This document shows, piece by piece, positions 41,266 through 50,315 of a stretch of 64,000 bases of DNA. The notes beneath the pieces are model-generated. The model had not been told where the DNA came from, made no database searches, and saw nothing but the letters and a program-made list of their open reading frames with translations. The stretch spans positions 1,626 through 65,625 of the forward strand of contig NZ_JACKUK010000027.1 in assembly GCF_025822765.1 (NCBI RefSeq), read 5' to 3'. Source of the stretch: Mycobacterium barrassiae (GTDB taxonomy: Bacteria > Actinomycetota > Actinomycetes > Mycobacteriales > Mycobacteriaceae). How positions within the stretch are numbered: the stretch's first letter is position 1; each line of letters opens with the position of its first letter. The translations under genes were made by a program, and so were the position numbers.

Positions 41266-41637
41266 GTGCGGTCGAATGACGCAGGCGAGGGCGCGGGCAA
41301 AGCCTTCGTTCAGGCGGCCTGCGTCATCTGCGCGATCGCGGCATTCGCGCTGGCTCTCTGGACGTATACGGACGTATCCATGTTCGGGTTCCCCGACGGG
41401 TATGTCACCGACTATCAGGAGGCGGCAGGCAGACCTCTGACGATCGTTGCGTGGGTGTCGGCAGGTTTAGGGCTGGTCTTCTTGGCGCTCGCGGGCTCGC
41501 CCATCCGGCCTCGTGTGCGCACAGTCGCCTGGCTGGCCGCGCTGATTGCGCTCGCCCTTCTCGCCACAACCGCACGCCTCGGCGTCCCTTGGTATTTCGG
41601 AACCCACCTCGGACTGGACAACGGAATCGGCGGGTGA
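41266..41637 (+). CDS. small membrane protein
   Basis: A 123-aa protein (GTG start) with three predicted membrane helices (about 13-33, 58-78, 85-105). No family recognised. It converges on the pseudogene at 41649. Confidence 0.6.
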   Translation: MRSNDAGEGAGKAFVQAACVICAIAAFALALWTYTDVSMFGFPDGYVTDYQEAAGRPLTIVAWVSAGLGLVFLALAGSPIRPRVRTVAWLAALIALALLATTARLGVPWYFGTHLGLDNGIGG

Positions 41638-41648
41638 GCAGTTCGCCG

Positions 41649-42576
41649 CTAGTAGGCCAACCCGGACACCATCACACCTTGTGGGTCGTAGTCGGCCCGG
41701 ACGGATACCAGGCGATTGAGATTGTCACCGAAGTACTTTTCGGCGGCGGTATCCGGCTCGAGGTAGTTGACATATCCGCCGACTGAGTGCGCCTTCACCT
41801 TCTGGTGCGCACTCGCCAGCCAGGCGTTAGCGGCCTTGGTGGTCTCCGGTGTCGACGGCTCCGAGTACCACTGGATGCAGGCAGCATCGCGCCGCCACGG
41901 GAATGCGGTCGCATCGGGCGCGAGGTCGCGGATCGCCCCGGTAAGGGATTCGATGACAGCGGTGGCCCCGCCCACCTTTGCCGGCCATGACTTCGTGGCA
42001 GCGACGATCGCTTGCGCCGCAACGGGAGTCAGCTCCCCGATGATGTCGGAGCCCGCCACGAAGGGACGCGGCCTGCTCGCGCCGGCGCCACCCTCGAAGT
42101 AGCGGAGGAAGTCCAGCCGGCCGCGTGTGCGGATATCGGTTGTCATCGGCGACTTCCCTACGGCCGCAACGAGTTTAGCGGCGCGCGATGCACCCGCTCC
42201 CGCAGGAGTGGCCAACACGACGGTGCATCCAGCGGCGGTGGGTCCGACGGGTATGTTGATCAGGCCCCACGTCGCGCGGTCCGATGCCGCGAGCCACTCC
42301 CCCCAGCCCGCGATCACGTCAGCGACGGCGGGATCTGCGTACCTCATGGTGACGACGTCACGGTCTACCGCGGGATACGTGCGGAATGAAAACGACGTCG
42401 TGACACCGAAATTGCCGCCACCGCCGCCGCCAATCCGTTGGGTCGGGCTTCGGGGTCACCGGCGAGGAGGGTGCCGGGGTCTCCGGAGACGGCGTGTGAC
42501 AGCCGCTCAGCAGTGCGCCTGCTGCCGCGCCGACGGCACCGCTCAGGAACGTTCGCCTCGGTAGCCCGCCCTGCAT
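41649..42576 (-). pseudogene. FAD-linked oxidoreductase (BBE type), internally deleted
   Basis: The N-terminal part has a Tat motif and lipobox (RRTFLSGAVGAAAGALLSGC) and then, at TDW, jumps directly into the Gly-rich GGGGGNFGVTTSFSF segment that lies far downstream in intact FAD-binding oxidoreductases, in a shifted frame. The remaining C-terminal frame ends in the berberine-bridge-like NYLEPDTAAEKYFGDNLNRL. Most of the FAD-binding domain is missing, and the junction lies in a GGC repeat near 42425. The gene is therefore broken by a deletion plus frameshift. Confidence 0.8.
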
Positions 42577-42626
42577 TGCAGCAGCGTAGAGCGCGGAGGC
42601 CTAGTCGAAGGTGCTGACCGGACTCG

Positions 42627-44807
42627 TCAGCCCCCGAGACCGCCCTTGCCGATCTTGCCGAGGCTGCCAACCGCACCGCTGACGGCGCCGCTGACCTTGT
42701 CAGTGACCGACTTGACCGTGCCGCTCACCGCGTCTGTCACCTTCTCCGGAGCGTTCTGCACCGTCGAGCGGAGCCCGCCCGGTGCGGTCAGATCTGATCC
42801 GCCGGTCGCGGTGCGCGCGCTACCGACCGCGGACTCGACCGGATTGCCCGTCCCGGTAATGACATTCAGCCGTGGCCGGTTCCGTGGTTGCGAGGTCTTC
42901 GGCACGTCGAGGTTTTCGACGAGACCCGTCACTGCGGGGAGCGGCTGATTCGTCGCGGCCGGCGCCGAAACTGGCAGCACATTGTCGACGACGGACGAAA
43001 CCGACGGCGTCGGGAGAGGTAGGTCGGACCCGTTCGGTATGGCTGGCGGCGGAACCGTCTTGGCCACTTTCAGCAGCTCCGCGTTCAGCGCGACGACATT
43101 GCGAGCGATCTCGGCGGCAGCTGGGCCGAACGCGCCGTCAAGGGCTTTGGTGATTTGAGGCAGATTCGCCGTCGCGGTGGCGAGCACCGGGTTCACAGTG
43201 GACGTGACGGCGCCGGTGTCGACGACGGAGGTGACTGCCGAGGTGTCGACGGCCGGCAACGCCACGGGCGGCAGTCCGAGTGACGGCAGCGGCAGTCCCA
43301 GGGACGCAAGGACACTCGTCACCTGCGCGGGAGACACTGGCACAGGAACCGCCACTCGCGGAACGGCCAATCGCGTAGGAACAACGCGTCCCACGGATTG
43401 GAACGGCTGTGCGGTGCGGAACTGCACGGGCGGCACGGCGCTGAGGCCGAACACCGACGGTCCGACGTATCCCACTCCGTTGGGACCGGCGTTGACCGCG
43501 CCGAGCGAGTACAACACCGGAATGACGCCGACCGACGTGAGGAAGAGTCCGAGCGTGGTCCCGCTGTTGTAGTAGACGCCGTTGGGTCCGACCGAGAACG
43601 CCGCACCGGAATTGATGCGCGAATAGGTGACGAGGAGCGGTGGACTCACGAGCGCAGCGGCAGGGCTGACCACGATGGGCATCGCGAGCGCACCGAACGA
43701 CGCGATGCCGAACGGCAGGTTAGTGCCGTACGCGGCGAGAGGAACCGCGACCATCGTCTCGGATGCGCGGTTGATCGGAACGGGCGGAGTGGCGCGGAGC
43801 GGGACGCCCGGGAGAGCAGGGAGCGGAACGCTGGGGACCCCCGCGACGGGAAGCAGAGCCAGCGCGCCGACGGGTCCGATCACGACGATCGGCGCGGCGG
43901 CCAGGAAGCCGAGCGAATAGCCCAGCGCATGGTAGGAACCCGAACCGGCCGGTATCCAGGCGGTCACCGAGGGGGTGTTCACGACCTTGTCGAGTGGAGT
44001 CAAGGCGTCCTTGACGAGTTTCTGGACTTCGGGCGGTGTGTCCGGAAGGGACACGCCGCCGACCGTGAGCCGATCCAGGAGTCGGGGAACCAGCACGGAC
44101 GCGGTCTGGGCAGGCAACTGGATGAACGTGTTGCCGATCGCCGTCTTTCCGTCGGCCCGGAAGAGCGGCCAGTTGAAGGTCGTCTCGAAGGTCGTCTGAG
44201 TCGCGGTCAGGCCGAGAGCGTCAAGTACGCCCTCGACCGTCGGGATTCCGACGAGGGGGCCGCCTAACACTGGGGTCGAGTTCAGGGCGTGGAGTTTCTC
44301 GATCGCATCAGAGACGGTCGAGAGCGGTACCAGGACCGTCTCGGCGGTCGTTTCCAGCTGGTCGGTGACGCCGGGAACGGGAAGCAGCGTGTGAGCGGTT
44401 GTCGCAGCGACGGTGACGACCGCTTCCCTGGTGATACCGGGGACGACATTCCCTTCGGCCGCGGCGGCCGATGCATTGACAAGGCCTTTGTAGGTGGTCA
44501 GGTCGTTGCGGGTGGTGTGGGCGGTGAACGTCGGAAGCCAACCGCCTGACATACCCGCGATGGGGTTCCAGAAGGCCGCGGCCATACCTCCGTAAGTGCC
44601 CGCCATCACCAGGCCGCTGTCCATGGCCCGCGACGAGCCGGTGACGAACTGCGTATAGGGGCCGGTGGCCGCCGTGAGCGCCACATCCCTGGTGACCGGG
44701 GGCGTAGGGGCCGCCATCGCGACTGTCAGGGCCGACGCCGTTACAGCGGCGGCACCCACAATCGTGATCTTTGAAGAACGTCCTACGGTCCGGCGCCTAC
44801 CAGTCAT
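42627..44807 (-). CDS. large secreted protein of unknown function
   Basis: A 726-aa exported protein. An Arg-rich N terminus and signal sequence (about 13-33) lead to a mature region starting near TPPVTRDVALTAA, a form common in mycobacterial secreted proteins. The middle is Pro/Val/Leu/Gly-rich with little charge; the end has Ser/Val repeats (VTDAVSGTVKSVTDKVSGAV). No domain recognised. Envelope location is inferred. Confidence 0.75.
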   Translation of the reverse strand: MTGRRRTVGRSSKITIVGAAAVTASALTVAMAAPTPPVTRDVALTAATGPYTQFVTGSSRAMDSGLVMAGTYGGMAAAFWNPIAGMSGGWLPTFTAHTTRNDLTTYKGLVNASAAAAEGNVVPGITREAVVTVAATTAHTLLPVPGVTDQLETTAETVLVPLSTVSDAIEKLHALNSTPVLGGPLVGIPTVEGVLDALGLTATQTTFETTFNWPLFRADGKTAIGNTFIQLPAQTASVLVPRLLDRLTVGGVSLPDTPPEVQKLVKDALTPLDKVVNTPSVTAWIPAGSGSYHALGYSLGFLAAAPIVVIGPVGALALLPVAGVPSVPLPALPGVPLRATPPVPINRASETMVAVPLAAYGTNLPFGIASFGALAMPIVVSPAAALVSPPLLVTYSRINSGAAFSVGPNGVYYNSGTTLGLFLTSVGVIPVLYSLGAVNAGPNGVGYVGPSVFGLSAVPPVQFRTAQPFQSVGRVVPTRLAVPRVAVPVPVSPAQVTSVLASLGLPLPSLGLPPVALPAVDTSAVTSVVDTGAVTSTVNPVLATATANLPQITKALDGAFGPAAAEIARNVVALNAELLKVAKTVPPPAIPNGSDLPLPTPSVSSVVDNVLPVSAPAATNQPLPAVTGLVENLDVPKTSQPRNRPRLNVITGTGNPVESAVGSARTATGGSDLTAPGGLRSTVQNAPEKVTDAVSGTVKSVTDKVSGAVSGAVGSLGKIGKGGLGG

Positions 44808-44919
44808 CTTTGACCAGTCCCTTCAGGCCCCCGACTCAACCTACTACTACGGGCGGCACAATTACCAAGATCGTTAATTAGGCGGCGCCTACCCGATGCT
44901 GCGGGTTCCTAAACACGTC

Positions 44920-45549
44920 CTACATAAAAAAGTTCTTGAGGCCGCCGAGGAACATCTGAAACCCCAGCGTGGCCAGGAGTAGGCCGCCAATGCGAGCCAT
45001 GATTGCGACGGCGCCCGGCTTGAGACGGGCCAGCAGTCCGCCCATGTAGCAGTAGAAGAGGAACGTCACCAGCGCCACGGACGCGATGGCGATGGCCATC
45101 GCGACGAGTCCGGATGTGGACGTGTTCTGCGAGCCGAAAGCGATCGTCGTCGCGATGGCGCCGGGACCGGCGATGAGCGGGATCGACAACGGCATCAGCA
45201 GGCCGTCGCCCTCCTCGGGGCCTTCCTTTCGCTCATCCTCGCCCTGGGCCTTCGACGCGCCGCCGCCGTACAGCATCTCGAAACCCATCGCGGCGATGAC
45301 CAGGCCTCCGACCGCGCCGAACACGTGAAGGTTGATGCCCATCGCCTCGAGCAGTTCCTTGCCGGCCAATGCGGCCACGGCCAGGATGACCGAAACGTAC
45401 AGCGTCACCTTGAGGGCTGCGCCCGCGCGACTCTGAGGCCGCTCGGTCAGGACCTGGTTGAAGAACAACAGTTTGACCGGATCGAATGGCGCGGTGATGA
45501 CGAGCAGACCGATCGTCACCCGCAGGACGAAGTCGACGTCGATCTGCAT
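44920..45549 (-). CDS. MarC family integral membrane protein
   Basis: A 209-aa protein with six membrane helices and the UPF0056 signatures NQVLTERPQSR and PLSIPLIAGPGAIAT. An inserted acidic loop (about 98-113, EDERKEGPEEGDG) separates helices 3 and 4. The family's function is unknown. A single-gene unit. Confidence 0.9.
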   Translation of the reverse strand: MQIDVDFVLRVTIGLLVITAPFDPVKLLFFNQVLTERPQSRAGAALKVTLYVSVILAVAALAGKELLEAMGINLHVFGAVGGLVIAAMGFEMLYGGGASKAQGEDERKEGPEEGDGLLMPLSIPLIAGPGAIATTIAFGSQNTSTSGLVAMAIAIASVALVTFLFYCYMGGLLARLKPGAVAIMARIGGLLLATLGFQMFLGGLKNFFM

Positions 45550-45634
45550 GAGGGGATAGTAGGTGGTACGACCTCAAACCGACGGCCAAACTGATCTTGT
45601 TCCGGAACGCTGTTTCACCTGATTGGCGCTGGAT

Positions 45635-46159
45635 TTAATCCGTTGGCTCCAGCGGCCCGATATAGGTACCCGGGCGTGTCGCACCATCTTGCCTCAGCAC
45701 GGCGACACCACCGGGAATCCACGGAACCTCCAGCTGAGTGGTGGCATCCGGCGGGGTCACCACGATGGAAGTGGGGACCCAGCCGTCGGGCGCCGGCAGG
45801 AACGTCAGGCGACTACTGGCCGATGCTCCCGGTTCGAGCGTGAAGGGCTGCGGATCGCCGCTCTCTCTCGGCAGGCTGTAGACCGGCCCCCACATCGGGT
45901 CGTCCGGGCCGACCAGATCGACACCGGGATAACCCTGCAGAACGCACGCCTGTTCGGCGATGTTCGTAAATACGACGTCGAAATGAATCTGCGACGAGTC
46001 CCCCGGCCCTGCATACGGGCCGGTGCTCAGGCTCAACGAATCGGGTGTGCACCACGGCGTCGCCGATGCAGTCGAAATCGTAACTGCCGCAACGGCTAAC
46101 GCGCACGCGCCGGCAACGGCGACACCCGTGGACCACCCCGGCATTTTCGGGGCCATCAA
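45635..46159 (-). CDS. secreted DUF4232 protein
   Basis: A 174-aa exported protein: signal peptide (about 10-33), then a DUF4232 beta-sandwich starting TPWCTPDSLSLSTGPYAGPG and a paired Cys in EQACVLQGYPGVDL. Common as mycobacterial secreted proteins or lipoproteins of unknown function. No lipobox here. Confidence 0.82.
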   Translation of the reverse strand: MMAPKMPGWSTGVAVAGACALAVAAVTISTASATPWCTPDSLSLSTGPYAGPGDSSQIHFDVVFTNIAEQACVLQGYPGVDLVGPDDPMWGPVYSLPRESGDPQPFTLEPGASASSRLTFLPAPDGWVPTSIVVTPPDATTQLEVPWIPGGVAVLRQDGATRPGTYIGPLEPTD

Positions 46160-46362
46160 TCGCCACTCCCTCGATGCTGATTGGAGGACTCCAGGCCCAG
46201 AGATCGTTAGCCAACGGGCTGGAGTTCCATTTCATTACCACGACGCTTCGGCGGCCGCACCTTATAAGATAAATCCAAAAGTGGGTTCCTTAGCGGGCAA
46301 TTCATTACCCATGCGAGCCCGGACACAATTTGTCGAATTTCGACCCGGCAGTTCTGTGCGTC

Positions 46363-46386
46363 ATGTAACGATTCGTTATGTAACGA
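46363..46386 (+). promoter_or_regulatory. direct repeat ATGTAACGA upstream of DUF732 gene
   Basis: ATGTAACGA occurs at 46363-46371 and 46378-46386, 15 bp apart, with AACGATTCGTT as an overlapping palindrome. It lies 38-60 bp before the 46424 gene. A response-regulator binding site is a reasonable guess. Confidence 0.4.
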
Positions 46387-46423
46387 GTCGCGTTGCCTAC
46401 GAACCCTTACAGAAAGTACGACC

Positions 46424-46747
46424 ATGAAGCATCCCTTGAAACTGGCCGGGTCGGTCGCGGTGGGTTTATCTGCGGCCGCCTTGATTTGGGCGCCGCTGGC
46501 GTCCGCCGATGCCACCGATGACGCCTTCCTCGGCGCGCTCGAAGAACAGGGCGTCACGTGGCCCGGCGCCACCCCCGACAACCAGATCGCCGCGGGCAAG
46601 GGCGTCTGCCAGGACTGGGCGGCCGGCGCGACCTTCGAGCAGGAAGTCACCTCGCTGACTCCCCACCTGAGTGCCGAAAACGCGGCGTTCCTTATCGGTG
46701 CGGCGACGGCTGCATATTGCCCGGAGTACGAGTCGAAGGTGAGCTGA
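46424..46747 (+). CDS. secreted DUF732 protein
   Basis: A 107-aa exported protein with signal peptide cleaved after SADA (about residue 29), then a DUF732 helical domain with two conserved Cys (GVCQDWAAG and AYCPEYESK). This family is largely restricted to mycobacteria. Function unknown. Followed by an intrinsic terminator. Confidence 0.9.
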   Translation: MKHPLKLAGSVAVGLSAAALIWAPLASADATDDAFLGALEEQGVTWPGATPDNQIAAGKGVCQDWAAGATFEQEVTSLTPHLSAENAAFLIGAATAAYCPEYESKVS

Positions 46748-46767
46748 CCCGTAGAAGCTTCACGATT

Positions 46768-46797
46768 AACGCCCCGCGAATTCGGCGGGGCGTTTTT
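46768..46797 (+). terminator. intrinsic terminator after DUF732 gene
   Basis: Perfect 10-bp stem AACGCCCCGC / GCGGGGCGTT around a 7-nt loop, running into TTTTT (46793-46797). Located 21 bp after the stop. One of few classical U-tract terminators in this window. Confidence 0.85.
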
Positions 46798-47002
46798 CGT
46801 TGCGTCCGCCGTTGTTCATTTCTGATTACCGGCTTAGTAGGGCGGTAGTTGGTATTCGCTCTGCCGCCGACTATGCACCGGTTTCGTTGGTCCGAACCCG
46901 CGAATCGAACAGCCCTCGGGTTCGAGTCGTCGAGCTCCAAGGAATCGCCAAGTCCCCCCTTTCAAGCTCCGTCGCGTAGGAACGCTCAACGAAAGGGAGA
47001 CA

Positions 47003-47983
47003 ATGCCCGCTTCACGCGCCAACTTGCGGCCAGTGCGCAATGCCGCTCTCCCGTCGCTGCGGTTTCGCACCATTCACGGCTATCGCCGTGCCTTCCGCAT
47101 TGCCGGGACGGGGCCCGCGCTTCTGTTGATCCACGGTGTCGGCGACACCTCAGCGACCTGGAGTTCCGTACACGCCAAACTGGCGCAACGGTTTACCGTC
47201 ATCGCACCGGACCTCCTCGGGCATGGCGAGTCCGACAAACCGCGCGCGGATTACTCGCTGGCGGCCTTCGCGAACGGCATGCGGGATCTACTCGCCACAT
47301 TGGGAATCGACCGTGTCACCCTGGTCGGTCATTCACTCGGGGGCGGTATCGCCGCGCAGTTCGCCTACCAGTACCCGCATATGGTCGAACGCGTGGTGCT
47401 GGTCAGCAGTGGGGGCATTACGAAGGACGTGAGTATCGCGCTGCGGATGGCGGCCCTGCCGATGGGTAGCGAGGCGTTGGCCGCACTGCGACTTCCGGGT
47501 GCCGCACCTGCTCTGCGATTCGTCGGTCGCACCGCCGAGACGCTGTTGGGTTCGACGAAGTACGGGCGCGATCTCCCGGACGGTCTTCGACTGCTCGCGA
47601 GACTGCAGGACCCTGCAGCATTGTCGGCGTTCTCGCGCACCCTGCGGGCGGTGGTCGACAGCCAGGGGCAGCTTGTCACCATGCTCGATCGCAGCTACCT
47701 GATGACATCCGTTCCCAAGCAAATCATATGGGGCGAGGACGATTTGGTGATTCCAGTGAGTCATGCCCGAATTGCGCACGCGGCGATGCCGGAATCACGA
47801 CTGGCCATCTTCGAAGGCTCCGGACACCTGCCATTCCGCGACCATCCTGACCGCTTCGTCGAGGTCGTCGAGAAGTTCATCGACTCGACCGCGCCGGCCG
47901 ACCACGACCAGGACCGCCTTGGATCGCTGATACGGAGCGACGGCGAACAGGAAACCGAGTCACTCGACGCTTGGGTCGGCTAG
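47003..47983 (+). CDS. alpha/beta hydrolase
   Basis: A 326-aa alpha/beta hydrolase with oxyanion HGVGDTSATW, nucleophile S111 (GHSLGG), acid D246 (GEDD) and H275 (GSGHLPF). No signal peptide. The substrate is unknown; the family includes lipases and epoxide hydrolase-like enzymes. GAAAGGGAG precedes the start. Its stop overlaps the convergent SDR gene by 4 bp. Confidence 0.9.
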   Translation: MPASRANLRPVRNAALPSLRFRTIHGYRRAFRIAGTGPALLLIHGVGDTSATWSSVHAKLAQRFTVIAPDLLGHGESDKPRADYSLAAFANGMRDLLATLGIDRVTLVGHSLGGGIAAQFAYQYPHMVERVVLVSSGGITKDVSIALRMAALPMGSEALAALRLPGAAPALRFVGRTAETLLGSTKYGRDLPDGLRLLARLQDPAALSAFSRTLRAVVDSQGQLVTMLDRSYLMTSVPKQIIWGEDDLVIPVSHARIAHAAMPESRLAIFEGSGHLPFRDHPDRFVEVVEKFIDSTAPADHDQDRLGSLIRSDGEQETESLDAWVG

Positions 47984-48870
47984 AGGGGCAACGAGGTGCC
48001 GGTCTCGCTTTCGGCGAATTCCCAGAGCTTTTGGGCGTCGTCGTAGTCACACGCGTTCGCGGACCGGCCGCTCAGCGTCGGTCCGCCCTTGAGCCCGAGC
48101 CTTCCATCGCAACCTACATAGCTTCCGGGCGGAATCGGCTCGCTGATGCAGTACAGCGTCGGTGCGGCTCCCGCATCGATGTCGTTACCAACCACATTCG
48201 CGATCCGGGTCACCACAGAATGAAATGTCGACATGACACGGGTGTCGGAAACGTTCGACAGATTGGACGCCACGAAACCCGGCTCCGTCAGGAACGCTGC
48301 GACGGGCGAACCGGCCTCACGTAACCGGCGGTCCAATTCCAGACCCCACAACATCACGGCGAGCTTCGAGCGGCCGTATGCGGGGAACGCCGACCACTTC
48401 CGCGATCTCAGGTGTGGATCGTCGAACGCGATCGACGACGCCTTGTGAGCGTTGGAGCCGACGTTGATGATCTTCGACCGCACCCGCTCGAAGAGCAGGT
48501 TGGTCAACGCGAACGGACCCAGGAAGTTCGTGCCAAGGGTGATCTCGAAGCCGTCGACGGTGTCACTTCGCGTCTGTGCGACCACGCCCGCGTTGTTGAT
48601 GAGAATGTCCACGTCACCGGTCAACAGGTTCGGAAATGCCCGCACCGACGACAGATCGGCGAGGTCCAGTTTGACGACCTCGGTGTCACCACCGATTTCT
48701 GCCGCACGTTGCGCGCCCAGGTCTAGGTTGCGCGCAGCGAGGATCACGTGCGCACCCGCACGAGCCAGCGCCCGCGCCGTACCCAGACCCACCCCGTTCG
48801 TCGACCCCGTGACGATGATGCGCTTGCCACTCAAATCGCCAAGCCTGCTCGGTGTCCACTGTGTCGTCAC
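47980..48870 (-). CDS. short-chain dehydrogenase/reductase
   Basis: A 296-aa classical SDR, close to the WW-oxidoreductase/retinol-dehydrogenase-like group. Cofactor motif TGSTNGVG (21-28), NNAG (92-95) and catalytic S139, Y165, K169 (YGRSK). Substrate unknown. Confidence 0.92.
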   Translation of the reverse strand: MTTQWTPSRLGDLSGKRIIVTGSTNGVGLGTARALARAGAHVILAARNLDLGAQRAAEIGGDTEVVKLDLADLSSVRAFPNLLTGDVDILINNAGVVAQTRSDTVDGFEITLGTNFLGPFALTNLLFERVRSKIINVGSNAHKASSIAFDDPHLRSRKWSAFPAYGRSKLAVMLWGLELDRRLREAGSPVAAFLTEPGFVASNLSNVSDTRVMSTFHSVVTRIANVVGNDIDAGAAPTLYCISEPIPPGSYVGCDGRLGLKGGPTLSGRSANACDYDDAQKLWEFAESETGTSLPL

Positions 48871-48920
48871 GGTTCGAGATTAGCGAGCGCCGCGTCGATA
48901 CGCCCTGATACGTTCGCCGC

Positions 48921-49355
48921 GTGCGCACCACGTTCGAGTTCGATTTCGTGACAACAGCGTCGCCGCACCAAGTCGTCGAACTGATGACGGATTTCTCGCC
49001 GAACCGTCCACACCGTTGGCCTGCATCCTCGGCGGAAGCGTTCGAGGTGTACCGGGTCGGAGACACCGACGCCGACATCCGCGAGGGGCAGAATTTTCCC
49101 AAACTGTGGGCCAAGTGGCACTACGACTGGTCGGAGCCGAACTCGGTGACGTTGACGATCGCCGAGAGCGACCATTTGGAGGTCGGCGGAGTCATGTCAC
49201 TCACGGCGGCGCCCCGCGACGGTGGCAGTGCGGTACACGTGGTGTGGCAGCAGACTTCGAAGAGCGCAAGGGGTCTGGCGGCCGTCGTCCTGATGCGATT
49301 CATCGGGCCAAGGTCCCTGGCTGCGTACTACAAGAAGGTCTACGACCGCCTCTGA
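48921..49355 (+). CDS. SRPBCC/START-like protein
   Basis: A 144-aa protein with the beta-rich pattern of SRPBCC polyketide cyclase/lipid-binding proteins (TTASPHQVVELMTDFSP at the start, VHVVWQQTSKS in the core, a C-terminal helix). Ligand unknown. GTG start. It converges on the LLM gene 3 bp away. Confidence 0.7.
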   Translation: MRTTFEFDFVTTASPHQVVELMTDFSPNRPHRWPASSAEAFEVYRVGDTDADIREGQNFPKLWAKWHYDWSEPNSVTLTIAESDHLEVGGVMSLTAAPRDGGSAVHVVWQQTSKSARGLAAVVLMRFIGPRSLAAYYKKVYDRL

Positions 49356-49358
49356 TAT

Positions 49359-50264
49359 TCACTCCGACACCGGATAGACATCCGCTATCGCGTCAGCGAC
49401 CCGCCGAACTTGGTTGATGTCCGAACTCGTTGGGATCAAATGGATCTCATCGGTGCCGATCGCCTCGAAGCGGCGCAACACCTCTAGCAACTCATCTTCG
49501 CTTCCGGCCCAGCCGGTCGTGGGCGCCATCGCGTCGACGAATTCGGTTGGAATCCAGTTCATGTAGCGAAGCAGGTGCGCGCGGACCTGTGCGCGTGCCT
49601 CATCTGCGTCTCCGATGGCGAACCAGAAGGACGTCGCAAGGTGTGGGCTCGGCTTGCCTTGGTTGGCCCACGCCGTTCGTGCAACATCGAACAGCTCGTT
49701 CTGCTTGTCGACGTCGAGGTCCAATGTCGTGCCTGCCAGGCCTTCGGCCCATGAAGCCGCGCTGCGGACGGTCTTGGGGCCGATGGTGCCGACCAGCAGT
49801 TGCGGCCCTCCGGTCTGGTGCGGCGGCGGCCCGACCGGAAGGGTGGAGTCGGTGACCTTCTCCCCCGCCCAGATGCGTTTCATCACTGCGACGCTGTCGG
49901 CCATACCGCGCATCGTCTGCGTCGCGATGTCCGCACCGACGGCGTTGTAGTCCTCGTGCCTGCCGCCGACCCCGAGACCGACGGTCAGTCGGCCGCCGCT
50001 GAGCATGTCGCCCGTCGCCAGCGCCTTGGCGAGCATGACCGGATCGTGCAGCTGAGGTACCACCACGGTCGTCACCAGCCGAACGCGATCCGTCCATGCC
50101 GCCAGCGCACCCAGCATGGTCAGGGAATCGGGGTTGTCGAACGCGATGCGCTCGCCCCAGCACAGTGACGAGAACGGTCCGGTGTCTATGGCCTGCGCCC
50201 AAGCCGCCAGTGTCGCGGCGTCCAGGTTCGGCTCCATCACCGGCATCGTCATCCCGATCTGCAC
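49359..50264 (-). CDS. LLM-class F420-dependent oxidoreductase
   Basis: A 301-aa luciferase-like monooxygenase-fold protein (IGMTMPVMEPN, LTVGLGVGGRHEDYNAVG), of the F420-dependent type abundant in mycobacteria. Substrate unknown. It lies 52 bp upstream of the methyltransferase stop; operon membership is unclear. Confidence 0.88.
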   Translation of the reverse strand: MQIGMTMPVMEPNLDAATLAAWAQAIDTGPFSSLCWGERIAFDNPDSLTMLGALAAWTDRVRLVTTVVVPQLHDPVMLAKALATGDMLSGGRLTVGLGVGGRHEDYNAVGADIATQTMRGMADSVAVMKRIWAGEKVTDSTLPVGPPPHQTGGPQLLVGTIGPKTVRSAASWAEGLAGTTLDLDVDKQNELFDVARTAWANQGKPSPHLATSFWFAIGDADEARAQVRAHLLRYMNWIPTEFVDAMAPTTGWAGSEDELLEVLRRFEAIGTDEIHLIPTSSDINQVRRVADAIADVYPVSE

Positions 50265-50315
50265 GAGGGCGATTGTGGCACGGACGTCGGCGCCGATTTC
50301 AGGATCTCGAGAGAG

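Noticed and set aside
46768-46797. Possible inverted repeat of an insertion sequence
   Set aside because: It is a hairpin followed by a U tract after a stop codon, thus an intrinsic terminator; no transposase is seen anywhere in the window.
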